Of a DNA stretch of 13,242 nt, positions 1-6,817 are shown in pieces. The DNA is taken from NCBI GenBank assembly GCA_964471865.1, contig CAYYHU010000045.1, positions 1-13,242 of the forward strand, in the 5' to 3' direction. The position numbers and the translations under genes are program-made. Numbering within the stretch: the first letter of the stretch is position 1; every line of letters begins with the position of its first letter. Source of the stretch: CAYMUC01 sp964471865. GTDB taxonomy: Bacteria; Actinomycetota; Acidimicrobiia; Acidimicrobiales; Ilumatobacteraceae. The notes below the pieces were generated by a model. That model was not told the DNA's origin, did not search any database, and saw only the letters and a program-made list of their open reading frames with translations.

Positions 1-54
1 AATGGTGTGAACCTGACCGTGGACGGCGGATTCCTCAAGCGGGTCAATTGGTGA
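1..54 (+). CDS. C-terminal end of a short-chain dehydrogenase/reductase (SDR), partial
   Basis: Frame 1 is open from the window edge to a TGA at 52-54 and gives a 17-residue tail containing GVNLTVDGGF. A G-x-x-L/I-x-V-D-G-G tail is the usual end of classical SDR enzymes, which are NAD(P)-dependent oxidoreductases of alcohols, ketones and sugars. The catalytic part lies outside the window, so substrate and cofactor cannot be judged. The stop is only 45 bases before the E1 alpha start and the strand is the same, so it is probably the upstream member of the same operon. The call rests on a very short segment. Confidence 0.72.
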   Translation, partial: NGVNLTVDGGFLKRVNW

Positions 55-87
55 TCTGATCCCGGGGCCACCCAGGATCGCTACGAC

Positions 88-92
88 GGGAG
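88..92 (+). promoter_or_regulatory. Ribosome binding site of E1 alpha
   Basis: GGGAG stands 7 bases before the ATG at 100 and fixes that start. The same 11-base block, ACGACGGGAGC, recurs before the E1 beta start with identical spacing to its ATG. Confidence 0.7.
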
Positions 93-99
93 CACAGAC

Positions 100-1080
100 A
101 TGGAGTTGTCACGAGACGTATTGATGGATCTGCACCGACGCATGGTGCGCATCCGTCTGTTCGAGGAGGCCGCAGGCCGGCTCGCGGAAGCCGCAAAACT
201 GCCCGGCTTCTTGCACCTCTACGTGGGTGAGGAGGCGGTAGCGGCAGGCGTCTGTGGCGCTCTGACCGACCAGGACCAGATCACCTCGACGCACCGAGGC
301 CACGGTCACCTCGTGGCCAAGGGCGGCGACTTCAACCGGATGATGGCCGAGTTGATGGGTAAGTCCACCGGATACTGCAAGGGCAAGGGTGGCTCGATGC
401 ACATCAGCGACCTGAACCTGGGCATGCTCGGGGCCAATGGCATCGTGGGCGCCGGGTCTCCGATCGCAGTCGGTGCGGCTTTTGCCAACAAGTACCGGGG
501 CGACGGCAATGTCGCGGTGGCTTTCTTCGGAGACGGAGCGACGAACATCGGAGCGTTCCACGAGGCCGCGAACATGGCCTGTGCGTTGAACCTCCCGATC
601 GTGTTCGCCTGTGAGAACAACGAGTACGGCGAGTTCACCCCTCGCCACATGACCATGGCGATCACCGACATCGTCGACCGGGCTGCCGGGTACGGCATGC
701 CGGGGGTCATCGTGGACGGTATGGACGTCGTCGCCGTTCACGAAGCGGCGCTCGAAGCCGTCGCCCGAGCCCGTCGCGGTGAAGGTCCCTCGCTCATCGA
801 GGCCAAGACCTATCGCTTCTACAACCACCACGGTGTGCAGAACCTCGGTTTGAAGTATCGGTCCGATGACGAGGTCTCGGAGTGGAAAGAGCGTGATCCG
901 ATCTTCTCTTTCGAGGCCCGCATGGTCGAATCCGGCCAGGCCACTACCGCGGACTTCGAAGAGGTCTGGGCTCAGTTGCGCGCCGATATCGACACGGCGA
1001 TCGCATTCGCCGAGGAATCCCCCCTGCCGACTGCGGACGCGATCCTCGCGGACGTCTACACCACGACGGGAGCCCAGTGA
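100..1080 (+). CDS. Thiamine-diphosphate 2-oxoacid/acetoin-type dehydrogenase, E1 alpha subunit
   Basis: This is the cytoplasmic alpha subunit of an E1 component, which with E1 beta binds thiamine diphosphate (TPP), cleaves the substrate next to a carbonyl and passes the acyl group to lipoyl-E2. The 326 residues are normal for AcoA/PdhA alpha subunits. Visible motifs are STHRGHGH (63-70), the GKGGSMHI segment (95-102), and the TPP/metal motif running from GDG at 144-146 to NN at 173-174. GSMHISDLNLGMLGANGIVG is closest in style to acetoin dehydrogenase AcoA. The loop between YR at 238-239 and YR at 253-254 is unusual: the usual H-G-H-S/F-x-x-D-P pattern is replaced by Y-N-H-H-G-V-Q-N. H243 aligns with the conserved histidine, but the D-P is lost and the loop is one residue longer. 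E1 beta follows with a TGATG overlap. Family is certain; substrate is not. Confidence 0.9.
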   Translation: MELSRDVLMDLHRRMVRIRLFEEAAGRLAEAAKLPGFLHLYVGEEAVAAGVCGALTDQDQITSTHRGHGHLVAKGGDFNRMMAELMGKSTGYCKGKGGSMHISDLNLGMLGANGIVGAGSPIAVGAAFANKYRGDGNVAVAFFGDGATNIGAFHEAANMACALNLPIVFACENNEYGEFTPRHMTMAITDIVDRAAGYGMPGVIVDGMDVVAVHEAALEAVARARRGEGPSLIEAKTYRFYNHHGVQNLGLKYRSDDEVSEWKERDPIFSFEARMVESGQATTADFEEVWAQLRADIDTAIAFAEESPLPTADAILADVYTTTGAQ

Positions 1081-2087
1081 TGGCCGACAGTGACGAGCGT
1101 TCCCTTTCGTATGTGATGGCCTTCAACGAGGCCGTACGCCAATGCATGGAAGACGATCCCAACGTCTTTTGCGCCGGTGAGGACATCGGTGCCTTCGGTG
1201 GTGTCTTTGGCACCTATGGCGGTCTGCAAAAGACCTTCGGAGCCGAGCGGATGGTGGACACCCCCATCAGCGAACAGGCCATCATCGGCCTCGGTGTGGG
1301 AGCGGCCGTTGCGGGGCTCCGACCGATCGTCGACTTGATGTTCATGGACTTCATGCTCGTGGCCATGGACCAGATCGTGAACCAGGCCGCCAAGATCAAG
1401 TACATGTTCGGTGGTGAGGCGGTCGTCCCGCTGACGATCACCACCGCCGGCGGAGGTGGCCTCTCGGCGGGGGCCCAGCACAGCCAGTCGCTCGAGGCAC
1501 TGCTGTGCCATATCCCCGGACTCAAGGTCGTCTACCCGTCGAACCCCTACGACATGAAGGGCCTCATGCGGTCCTGCATCCTCGAGAACAACCCGACGAT
1601 GATGATCAAGCACAAGCGGTTGCTGGGCATGACGGGTCCGGTTCCCGAGGAGCGTTACGAGATTCCCCTCGGTGTCGCGAACGTGGCCCGTCAGGGAACC
1701 GATGTCACCGTGGTCGCATGGGGACGCATGGCCAACGAGGCTTTGGCCGCGGCAGAGAAACTGTCGGGTGAGGGCATCAGCGTCGAGGTGATCGACCCGC
1801 GGACCTTGTCGCCGTTCGACACCGAGACCGTCGTGGAATCTGCGAAGAAGACCCATCGGGTGGTCGTGGTCCACGAGGCCGTGCGTTTTGGTGGCTTCGG
1901 CGCCGAAGTGGCAGCCCAGATCCAGGAAGAGGCCTTCGACTACCTCGATGCTCCGGTGAGCCGTATCGCTTCACCGTTCTCGCCGGTGCCGTTCTCACCG
2001 GCACTCGAGAGTCAGTACCTGCCCGATGCCAAGGCGATCGCGACGGGTATCCGAGAGGCCGTCGCCCGTCCGCTCGTAGGCGGCTGA
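1080..2087 (+). CDS. Thiamine-diphosphate 2-oxoacid/acetoin-type dehydrogenase, E1 beta subunit
   Basis: This is the partner of E1 alpha and, in this family, completes the active site of the alpha2beta2 E1. The 335 residues match the usual beta length. Family landmarks are GEDIG near residue 33, DTPISEQAIIGLGVGAA near 60-76, AGAQHSQS near 130 and HIPGLKVVYPSNPYD near 143. The C-terminal transketolase-like domain contains TVVAWG and VIDPRTLSPFD, then HEAVRFGGFGAE. I prefer ATG at 1080 over GTG at 1077: GGGAG at 1068-1072 then stands 7 bases away, the same as for E1 alpha, and the ATG overlaps the alpha stop by one base, which suggests translational coupling and equal stoichiometry. The residue after the histidine-rich loop, HKRLLG, resembles acetoin dehydrogenase beta chains more than PDH; this is a weak indication of substrate class. 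Confidence 0.92.
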   Translation: MADSDERSLSYVMAFNEAVRQCMEDDPNVFCAGEDIGAFGGVFGTYGGLQKTFGAERMVDTPISEQAIIGLGVGAAVAGLRPIVDLMFMDFMLVAMDQIVNQAAKIKYMFGGEAVVPLTITTAGGGGLSAGAQHSQSLEALLCHIPGLKVVYPSNPYDMKGLMRSCILENNPTMMIKHKRLLGMTGPVPEERYEIPLGVANVARQGTDVTVVAWGRMANEALAAAEKLSGEGISVEVIDPRTLSPFDTETVVESAKKTHRVVVVHEAVRFGGFGAEVAAQIQEEAFDYLDAPVSRIASPFSPVPFSPALESQYLPDAKAIATGIREAVARPLVGG

Positions 2088-2094
2088 CGCACCG

Positions 2095-3108
2095 ATGGGT
2101 TCGGTCGGGGTGATCGTCAACCCCCAGGCTGGCAAAGACATTCGTCGTCTGGTGGCCCCGGCGAGCCATACCGCTGATTCGGCCAAGATCGGAGTGGTTC
2201 GTCGCGTCATCGCGGCGGCCGCCGAGGCGGGAGCCGAGACGATCTGGATGGCCCCGGACCCGAACCGATTGGCCGAACGCGCCGCGCAAGGGCTTGGAGC
2301 TCCCGTCGAGATCCTGCCCGGGGAGGTGTCGGGGTCGCGCCATGACACGATCGACGCGGCTGCGCGCCTCGCCGAACGCGGGGTGGACGCTGTGGTCGTG
2401 CTCGGTGGGGATGGAACCTCACGGGATGTGACCAAGGGGTGGCCACGGGTTCCTTTGATCGCGATTTCGACGGGAACCAACAACGTGTTCCCCTCGGCGC
2501 TGGATGGAACCTCGGCCGGGATGGCGGCGGGACTCGTGGCCTCGGGTGGGATCAGCCTCGACGAGGTCGCCAATCCCGCCAAGGTCATCGAAATGGTGGT
2601 CTCGGATGCCAGCCGTCCCGATGGGGTTCCCGATCTGGCGTTGGTGGATCTCGCATTGGTGCGGGCCAGTTTCACCGGGGCGCGAGCCGTTACCGATCCC
2701 CACAGCCTCGAGTGGGTGGTCGCAGCCATTGCGCCCCCTGCATCCACAGGCATGGCATCCATCGCCGGTCGGGTGCATCCCGTCGGTCGATTCGAGTCTG
2801 GAGGGGTGTTGGTACGTCTGGGGGAGGGGGGACGACGGGTCCGGGTGCCGTTGTCACCGGGCGCCTTTGCCACCGTCGGGATCACCGAGGTCCACCCTCT
2901 GGCTCCCCATGAACGTGTGACACTTCCGGGCCCAGGGGTCTTGGCCTTCGATGGCGAACGTGATCGGCGAATGGGCGAGGATGCGACCGTGACGGTTTGG
3001 ATCGACCCCGAGGGTCCGAGGATGATCGATGTGGAAGCGACGTTGGGCCTGGCGGCTCGACGAGGACTGTTCGACGAGACGACGACGCCGATGGCGTCAC
3101 GAGTGTGA
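2095..3108 (+). CDS. acoX: AcoX-like protein, ATP-NAD kinase fold
   Basis: The 337-residue protein has the diacylglycerol/NAD-kinase fold signatures: an N-terminal GVIVNPQAGKDIRRLV segment (5-20), the nucleotide-binding GGDGT (104-108) and STGTNN (125-130). The N-P-x-x-G-K-D-I-R-R opening is typical of AcoX, the protein encoded in acetoin catabolism operons whose biochemical role is still unsettled; the family is related to NAD kinases but is not established as a true one. The gene starts 7 bases after the E1 beta stop and lies between E1 beta and E2, whereas in the classical acoXABC order it precedes E1. No strong Shine-Dalgarno precedes the ATG, so it probably relies on coupling to E1 beta. 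The C-terminal half (about 165-337) is specific to the family, and I see no catalytic motif in it. Fold assignment is strong, function weak. Confidence 0.82.
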   Translation: MGSVGVIVNPQAGKDIRRLVAPASHTADSAKIGVVRRVIAAAAEAGAETIWMAPDPNRLAERAAQGLGAPVEILPGEVSGSRHDTIDAAARLAERGVDAVVVLGGDGTSRDVTKGWPRVPLIAISTGTNNVFPSALDGTSAGMAAGLVASGGISLDEVANPAKVIEMVVSDASRPDGVPDLALVDLALVRASFTGARAVTDPHSLEWVVAAIAPPASTGMASIAGRVHPVGRFESGGVLVRLGEGGRRVRVPLSPGAFATVGITEVHPLAPHERVTLPGPGVLAFDGERDRRMGEDATVTVWIDPEGPRMIDVEATLGLAARRGLFDETTTPMASRV

Positions 3109-3115
3109 CGAGAGC

Positions 3116-3121
3116 GAGAGG
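3116..3121 (+). promoter_or_regulatory. Ribosome binding site of E2
   Basis: GAGAGG stands 8 bases before the ATG at 3130, inside the 21-base gap after the AcoX-like gene, and supports this start for E2. Confidence 0.55.
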
Positions 3122-3129
3122 TTTCCCCG

Positions 3130-4575
3130 ATGGCGACTGAATTCTTGATGCCCAAATTGGGACTGACCATGGAGGAAGGCACGATCCTCGAATGGCTCGT
3201 CGAGGACGGAGCCGAGATCGCGCCAGGTACGGCGGTGCTGCGTATCGAGACCGACAAGGTCGAAAGCGATGTCGAGGCGGTCGGTGGTGGACGTCTCGTG
3301 CGTGTCGGTTCCGTCGGTGACACCTTCGCGTGTGGCGACGTGATCGGCTATCTCCTCGCCGAGGGCGAAGAAGCCCCCGCGGCCGCAGCGCCGGCCCCGG
3401 CCCCATCTCCGACACCGGCGCCCGCACCGAGCGCTGCGCCCTCGTCCGCACCTGCGGTTGCTGCGGCGCCCGTAGCGGCCACGACTGCGGACGGCCGACT
3501 GCTTGCATCACCCAACGCTCGCCGAGTCGCCGCCGAGCTCGGAATCGACCTTCGCGGTGTCCGAGGAACGGGTCCGGGGGGACGAATCGTCTCCGAGGAC
3601 GTCCAGGCCGCTTCGGCTGCTGGTACCGCTCGACGGGTCACCGCTGCGGCGCCGCGCACCGTGACCCCAGGGAGCCCGGTGCCGGCGAGTTTCGCGGCCC
3701 GTCAGCTCGCAGATCTTCTCGGGGTCGATCTGGGTGCCGTCGAAGCTGACCCCATCGACGGTCGAGTGACACGTGATGGCGTCGCGGCCTATGTGCGGGC
3801 GCGACTCGCCGAGCTGACCCCACGTGCACCAGCTGCACCCGCAGCCGCCCCGTCTGCCCCGGCGGCTACGCCACTGGCTCCGGCGATGCAGCCTCCGACC
3901 CAGGTCGTCAAGTTGTCAGGAATGCGCGGAACCATCGCGAAGCGGATGCATTCCTCGCTGCAGCAGATGGCGCAGCTCACGTTGTTCATGGACGCCGACC
4001 TCGATGCGGTGGTCGCTGACCGGAATCGGCGTAAGGCCGAGGGCACCGCCCCGGGATTCACCGATTATGTGGTCGCCGCAGCTGCTCGCGCCCTTCGCGC
4101 CCATCCCATCGTCAACTCTCAGGTGACCGATGATGGCATCGCGCTGCTCCCCGATATTCACGTGGGGTTGGCCGTGGCCGTCGATGCGGGTCTCATGGTG
4201 CCGGTGGTTCGCCATGCGGATCAGCTGGATCTGGCTGCGCTCTCCGCCGAGACGACTCGTCTCGCGGAGGCCGCTCGGACCGGTTCGCTCGGATTGGGAG
4301 AACTCGAGGGAGGAACCTTCTCGGTCTCGGCCCTGGGGATGTTCGGCGTCGACGGCTTCACTCCGGTGATCAACCCGCCCAACGTCGCGATTCTCGGGGT
4401 GGGTCGACTCCGCGACGACCTCGTACTCGTCGACGGGGCGGTCACGACCACCAAGCGTCTCACCCTGAGCCTGACCTGGGATCACCGGGTTCTCGACGGT
4501 GCGCCTGCAGCGGAGTTCACGCGCACCCTCGCTGATCTTCTTGCCGATCCGGCAGCTCTGGATCGCACCGCCTGA
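3130..4575 (+). CDS. Dihydrolipoyl acyltransferase (E2) with two peripheral-subunit-binding-like domains
   Basis: E2 transfers the acyl group from E1 through its lipoyl arm to CoA and forms the core of the complex. Order of domains in the 481 residues: lipoyl domain 2-78 with the lipoylated K43 in ETDKVES; Ala/Pro-rich swinging linker about 80-118; peripheral subunit-binding domain (PSBD) about 125-158 with the normal GTGPGGRI turn; a second PSBD-like segment about 186-224, in which that turn is degenerate (ADPIDGRV); a second Ala/Pro linker 229-256; and the catalytic acyltransferase domain from about 258. The active-site motif is DHRVLDG (451-457), giving H452 and D456. A single lipoyl domain with two PSBDs is uncommon. 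The gene lies 21 bases after the AcoX-like gene and 18 before the Gfo/Idh gene. No E3 is encoded here, so the complex would use an E3 from elsewhere. Acyl specificity is unknown. Confidence 0.92.
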   Translation: MATEFLMPKLGLTMEEGTILEWLVEDGAEIAPGTAVLRIETDKVESDVEAVGGGRLVRVGSVGDTFACGDVIGYLLAEGEEAPAAAAPAPAPSPTPAPAPSAAPSSAPAVAAAPVAATTADGRLLASPNARRVAAELGIDLRGVRGTGPGGRIVSEDVQAASAAGTARRVTAAAPRTVTPGSPVPASFAARQLADLLGVDLGAVEADPIDGRVTRDGVAAYVRARLAELTPRAPAAPAAAPSAPAATPLAPAMQPPTQVVKLSGMRGTIAKRMHSSLQQMAQLTLFMDADLDAVVADRNRRKAEGTAPGFTDYVVAAAARALRAHPIVNSQVTDDGIALLPDIHVGLAVAVDAGLMVPVVRHADQLDLAALSAETTRLAEAARTGSLGLGELEGGTFSVSALGMFGVDGFTPVINPPNVAILGVGRLRDDLVLVDGAVTTTKRLTLSLTWDHRVLDGAPAAEFTRTLADLLADPAALDRTA

Positions 4576-4593
4576 TCCGAGAACCGGCGCACC

Positions 4594-5667
4594 ATGGCCC
4601 CGGAACCGTTGCGCTACGGGATCATCGGCGCAGGGATGATGGGCGGAGAGCACGCCCTGGATCTGGCGCGACTTCCCGGCGCGGAGGTCGTCGCACTCGC
4701 AGATCCCGTCGCGGCATCACTCGAATGGACCACCGCCTGTGTCGGACATCGAGTCGACACCTACGACGATCATCGGGGGTTGATCGAGCGTGACGACCTC
4801 GACGTGGTGATCATCGCCACTCCCAACGACACCCATCGCCGCATTCTCGATGATGTTCTCGCCACCGATGTCGCGGTTCTCGTGGAGAAGCCGATGTGTA
4901 CCACGGTGGCCGACTGTCTCGAGGTTCGACGCCTCGCCCAGGGTCGAGACGCCATGACCTGGGTCGGCCTCGAATATCGCTATATCCCCGTGGTCGCCGC
5001 CCTGATCGAACAGGTTCGATCCGGGGCTGTCGGATCGGTGCGGATGGTGTCGATTCGCGAACACCGATTTCCGTTCTTGACCAAGGTGGGTGACTGGAAC
5101 CGCTTCAACGAGCGAACCGGAGGAACTCTGGTCGAGAAGTGTTGTCATTTCTTCGATCTCATGCGGTTGCTCGCAGGAAGTGACCCGGTGCGGGTCCTCG
5201 CGTCCGGTGGGCAGGCGGTGAACCATCTCGACGAGTGCTACGACGGCCGAGTCCCCGACATCTGGGATCATGCCTATGTGATCGTCGAGTTCGCCAACGG
5301 CGTTCGCGGGTGTCTCGATCTGTCGATGTTCGCCGAGGGTGGTCGCCACGAACAAGAGATCTGTGTCGTGGGTGATCGCGCCAAGATCGAAGCCGACTTT
5401 CCTGGAGTCGACACGATCTGGCTCGGTCCCCGAGACCGTTCCGGGCCCATCGAGATTCCCGCTCCGACTCCGGATGAGGTTCCCTATCCCGAACTCCACG
5501 GGGGAGCCTCCTATCTCGAACACGTCGCCATGGCGCGCTGCCTGCGCGAAGGCCTCGGGCCCGAGGTCACCGTCGATGATGGTCTGTGGTCTGTGGCCGT
5601 CGGTGTTGCAGCGCAGCGCGCTGTCGGGCAGGCTCGTGTCGTCACCCTCGAGGAGGTCTGGTCATGA
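4594..5667 (+). CDS. Gfo/Idh/MocA-family oxidoreductase
   Basis: This 357-residue NAD(P)-dependent enzyme belongs to a family that oxidises or reduces hydroxyls of sugars, inositols and related polyols. The N-terminal Rossmann domain shows YGIIGAGMMGGEHA (8-21) with the glycine loop at 12-17, IIATPNDTH at 73-81, and the family hallmark EKP at 98-100, whose lysine is normally catalytic. In the C-terminal domain, GGTLVEKCCHFFDLMRLL (176-193) carries the expected GG...H..D pattern with H185 and D188, although K-C-C just before the histidine is unusual. No signal peptide is visible, so it should be cytoplasmic. It starts 18 bases after E2 and overlaps the next gene by four bases (ATGA), which ties it to the operon. 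It may act before the E1/E2 step on a hydroxylated substrate; that is inference. Confidence 0.88.
   Translation: MAPEPLRYGIIGAGMMGGEHALDLARLPGAEVVALADPVAASLEWTTACVGHRVDTYDDHRGLIERDDLDVVIIATPNDTHRRILDDVLATDVAVLVEKPMCTTVADCLEVRRLAQGRDAMTWVGLEYRYIPVVAALIEQVRSGAVGSVRMVSIREHRFPFLTKVGDWNRFNERTGGTLVEKCCHFFDLMRLLAGSDPVRVLASGGQAVNHLDECYDGRVPDIWDHAYVIVEFANGVRGCLDLSMFAEGGRHEQEICVVGDRAKIEADFPGVDTIWLGPRDRSGPIEIPAPTPDEVPYPELHGGASYLEHVAMARCLREGLGPEVTVDDGLWSVAVGVAAQRAVGQARVVTLEEVWS
5651..5656 (+). promoter_or_regulatory. Strong ribosome binding site deciding the alcohol dehydrogenase start
   Basis: AGGAGG lies inside the end of the Gfo/Idh gene, exactly 7 bases before ATG 5664. This selects 5664 over the longer in-frame extension reaching back to 5586, which would add 26 residues unlike the family N-terminus. 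Confidence 0.8.
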
Positions 5668-6779
5668 GTGCGGATATCCCTGCTGGTCTCGATGTCACCG
5701 CTGCGGTACTGCGGGCACCCGATGCGCCCTATGCGCTCGAAACGGTGCATCTGGCGGGCCCGGGGCCCCGTGAGGTGCTCGTCAAGGTCGTGGGCGCGGG
5801 AATGTGCCACACCGATGTGGTTCCCCGCGCTGGATTGCCGATGGGAACCCCTCCGATCATCACCGGCCATGAAGGTTCGGGAATCGTCGAGGCGGTCGGC
5901 TCCGAGGTGACGCGTCTCGCGCCCGGTGATCATGTCGTGTTGTCGTTCGACTCCTGTGGGACCTGTCGCAACTGTTCTTTTGGTCAGCCCGCCTACTGCG
6001 ACACGTTCATGGCGCGCAATCTCGTGGGACGGCGTCTCGATGGGACGAGCGCCGTCACCGACGCCGGTGGCGAGGCGATTTCGGCTCACTGGTTCGGTCA
6101 GTCGAGTTTCGCGACATACTGCCTGGCCACCGAGCGCAATGCCGTCAAGGTCGACTCGACGTTGCCTTTGGAGTTACTCGGCCCTCTCGGGTGTGGAATT
6201 CAGACGGGTGCCGGTTCGATCGCACGGGCGCTGGCGACGGGCCCCGGCGACCAGGTCGTCGTGTTCGGTTCGGGAGCGGTCGGGACGGCGGGGATCATGG
6301 CGGCTGAGGTCATGGGGGCCTCGACCATCGTGGCCGTGGACCTGCATCAGCATCGGATCGATCTCGCTCTCGAACTCGGCGCCACCCACGGTGTGCGGGG
6401 AGACGATCCTGATCTCGAAGCCAAGATCCTCGAGATCACCCAGGGCGGAGCCGATGTCAGTTTCGACACCACCGGCGTACCCCAGGTCATGCGGTCGGCT
6501 CTTACGGTGTTGCGGATGACGGGGCGCTGCGGGTACGTCGGTGTTCAACTCGGTGACCTGGTGCTCGATGGTGCGGCGCTGATCGGCAAGACCGCAACGG
6601 GCATCCTCGAGGGCGGCGTCGACCCCCAAGAGTTCATTCCCGAGATGATCCGGTGGTGGCAGGACGGCCGATTCCCCTTCGACCGCCTGATCCAGACCTA
6701 TCCGCTCGCTGAGATCAACACCGCCGAACAGGCGTCGCTCTCAGGAGAGGTCGTCAAACCGGTCCTGCTTCCGAGCTGA
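5664..6779 (+). CDS. Zinc-dependent alcohol dehydrogenase (MDR superfamily, aryl/benzyl-alcohol type)
   Basis: The 371-residue enzyme oxidises primary alcohols to aldehydes with NAD(P). The catalytic zinc ligands are C48 in GMCHTD, H69 in GHE and C177 in LGCGIQTG. The structural zinc cysteines are C98, C101, C104 and C112 in the CGTCRNCSFGQPAYC block. The coenzyme domain shows FGSGAVGTAG (201-210) with an acidic residue, D226, at the end of strand two, which favours NAD over NADP. The GCGIQTG segment and the layout around it resemble benzyl/aryl-alcohol dehydrogenases and class III-like enzymes more than yeast-type ADH. It overlaps the Gfo/Idh stop by four bases and is the last gene of the operon. 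2,3-Butanediol dehydrogenase is another zinc MDR enzyme found in acetoin clusters, but the sequence style does not point to it clearly. Confidence 0.9.
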   Translation: MSADIPAGLDVTAAVLRAPDAPYALETVHLAGPGPREVLVKVVGAGMCHTDVVPRAGLPMGTPPIITGHEGSGIVEAVGSEVTRLAPGDHVVLSFDSCGTCRNCSFGQPAYCDTFMARNLVGRRLDGTSAVTDAGGEAISAHWFGQSSFATYCLATERNAVKVDSTLPLELLGPLGCGIQTGAGSIARALATGPGDQVVVFGSGAVGTAGIMAAEVMGASTIVAVDLHQHRIDLALELGATHGVRGDDPDLEAKILEITQGGADVSFDTTGVPQVMRSALTVLRMTGRCGYVGVQLGDLVLDGAALIGKTATGILEGGVDPQEFIPEMIRWWQDGRFPFDRLIQTYPLAEINTAEQASLSGEVVKPVLLPS

Positions 6780-6796
6780 GAACCAGGGTTCACCAG

Positions 6797-6815
6797 CCGC
6801 CATCTCGATGGGCGG
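6797..6815. terminator. Possible bidirectional hairpin between convergent genes
   Basis: CCGCCAT (6797-6803) can pair with ATGGGCGG (6808-6815), leaving one G bulged and a CTCG loop. It sits in the 38-base gap between the alcohol dehydrogenase (+) and the beta-lactamase-family gene (-). There is no clear T tract on either side, so a canonical intrinsic terminator is not shown. Confidence 0.35.
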
Positions 6816-6817
6816 TC

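Noticed and set aside
1995..3323. Minus-strand open frame of 442 codons across E1 beta, AcoX and E2
   Set aside because: It crosses three well-supported plus-strand genes and is Ser/Thr/Arg/Pro-rich low-complexity sequence without motifs.
3370..3480. GC-rich repetitive tract suspected as a DNA repeat
   Set aside because: It encodes the Ala/Pro swinging linker of E2. The repetitiveness comes from the amino acid composition and is normal for the family.
4717..5523. Minus-strand open frame of 268 codons opposite the Gfo/Idh gene
   Set aside because: It lies wholly inside a gene with clear Rossmann and EKP motifs, has no domain of its own, and shows no ribosome binding site.
5586..5663. 26-residue N-terminal extension of the alcohol dehydrogenase
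   Set aside because: AGGAGG 7 bases before ATG 5664 and the ATGA overlap with the Gfo/Idh stop support the shorter form, and the extension is a cysteine/arginine-rich out-of-frame reading of the upstream gene.
6780..6791. GAACC-AG-GGTTC palindrome after the alcohol dehydrogenase stop
   Set aside because: A two-base loop cannot form a stable hairpin, and it is too short to claim as an operator or terminator.
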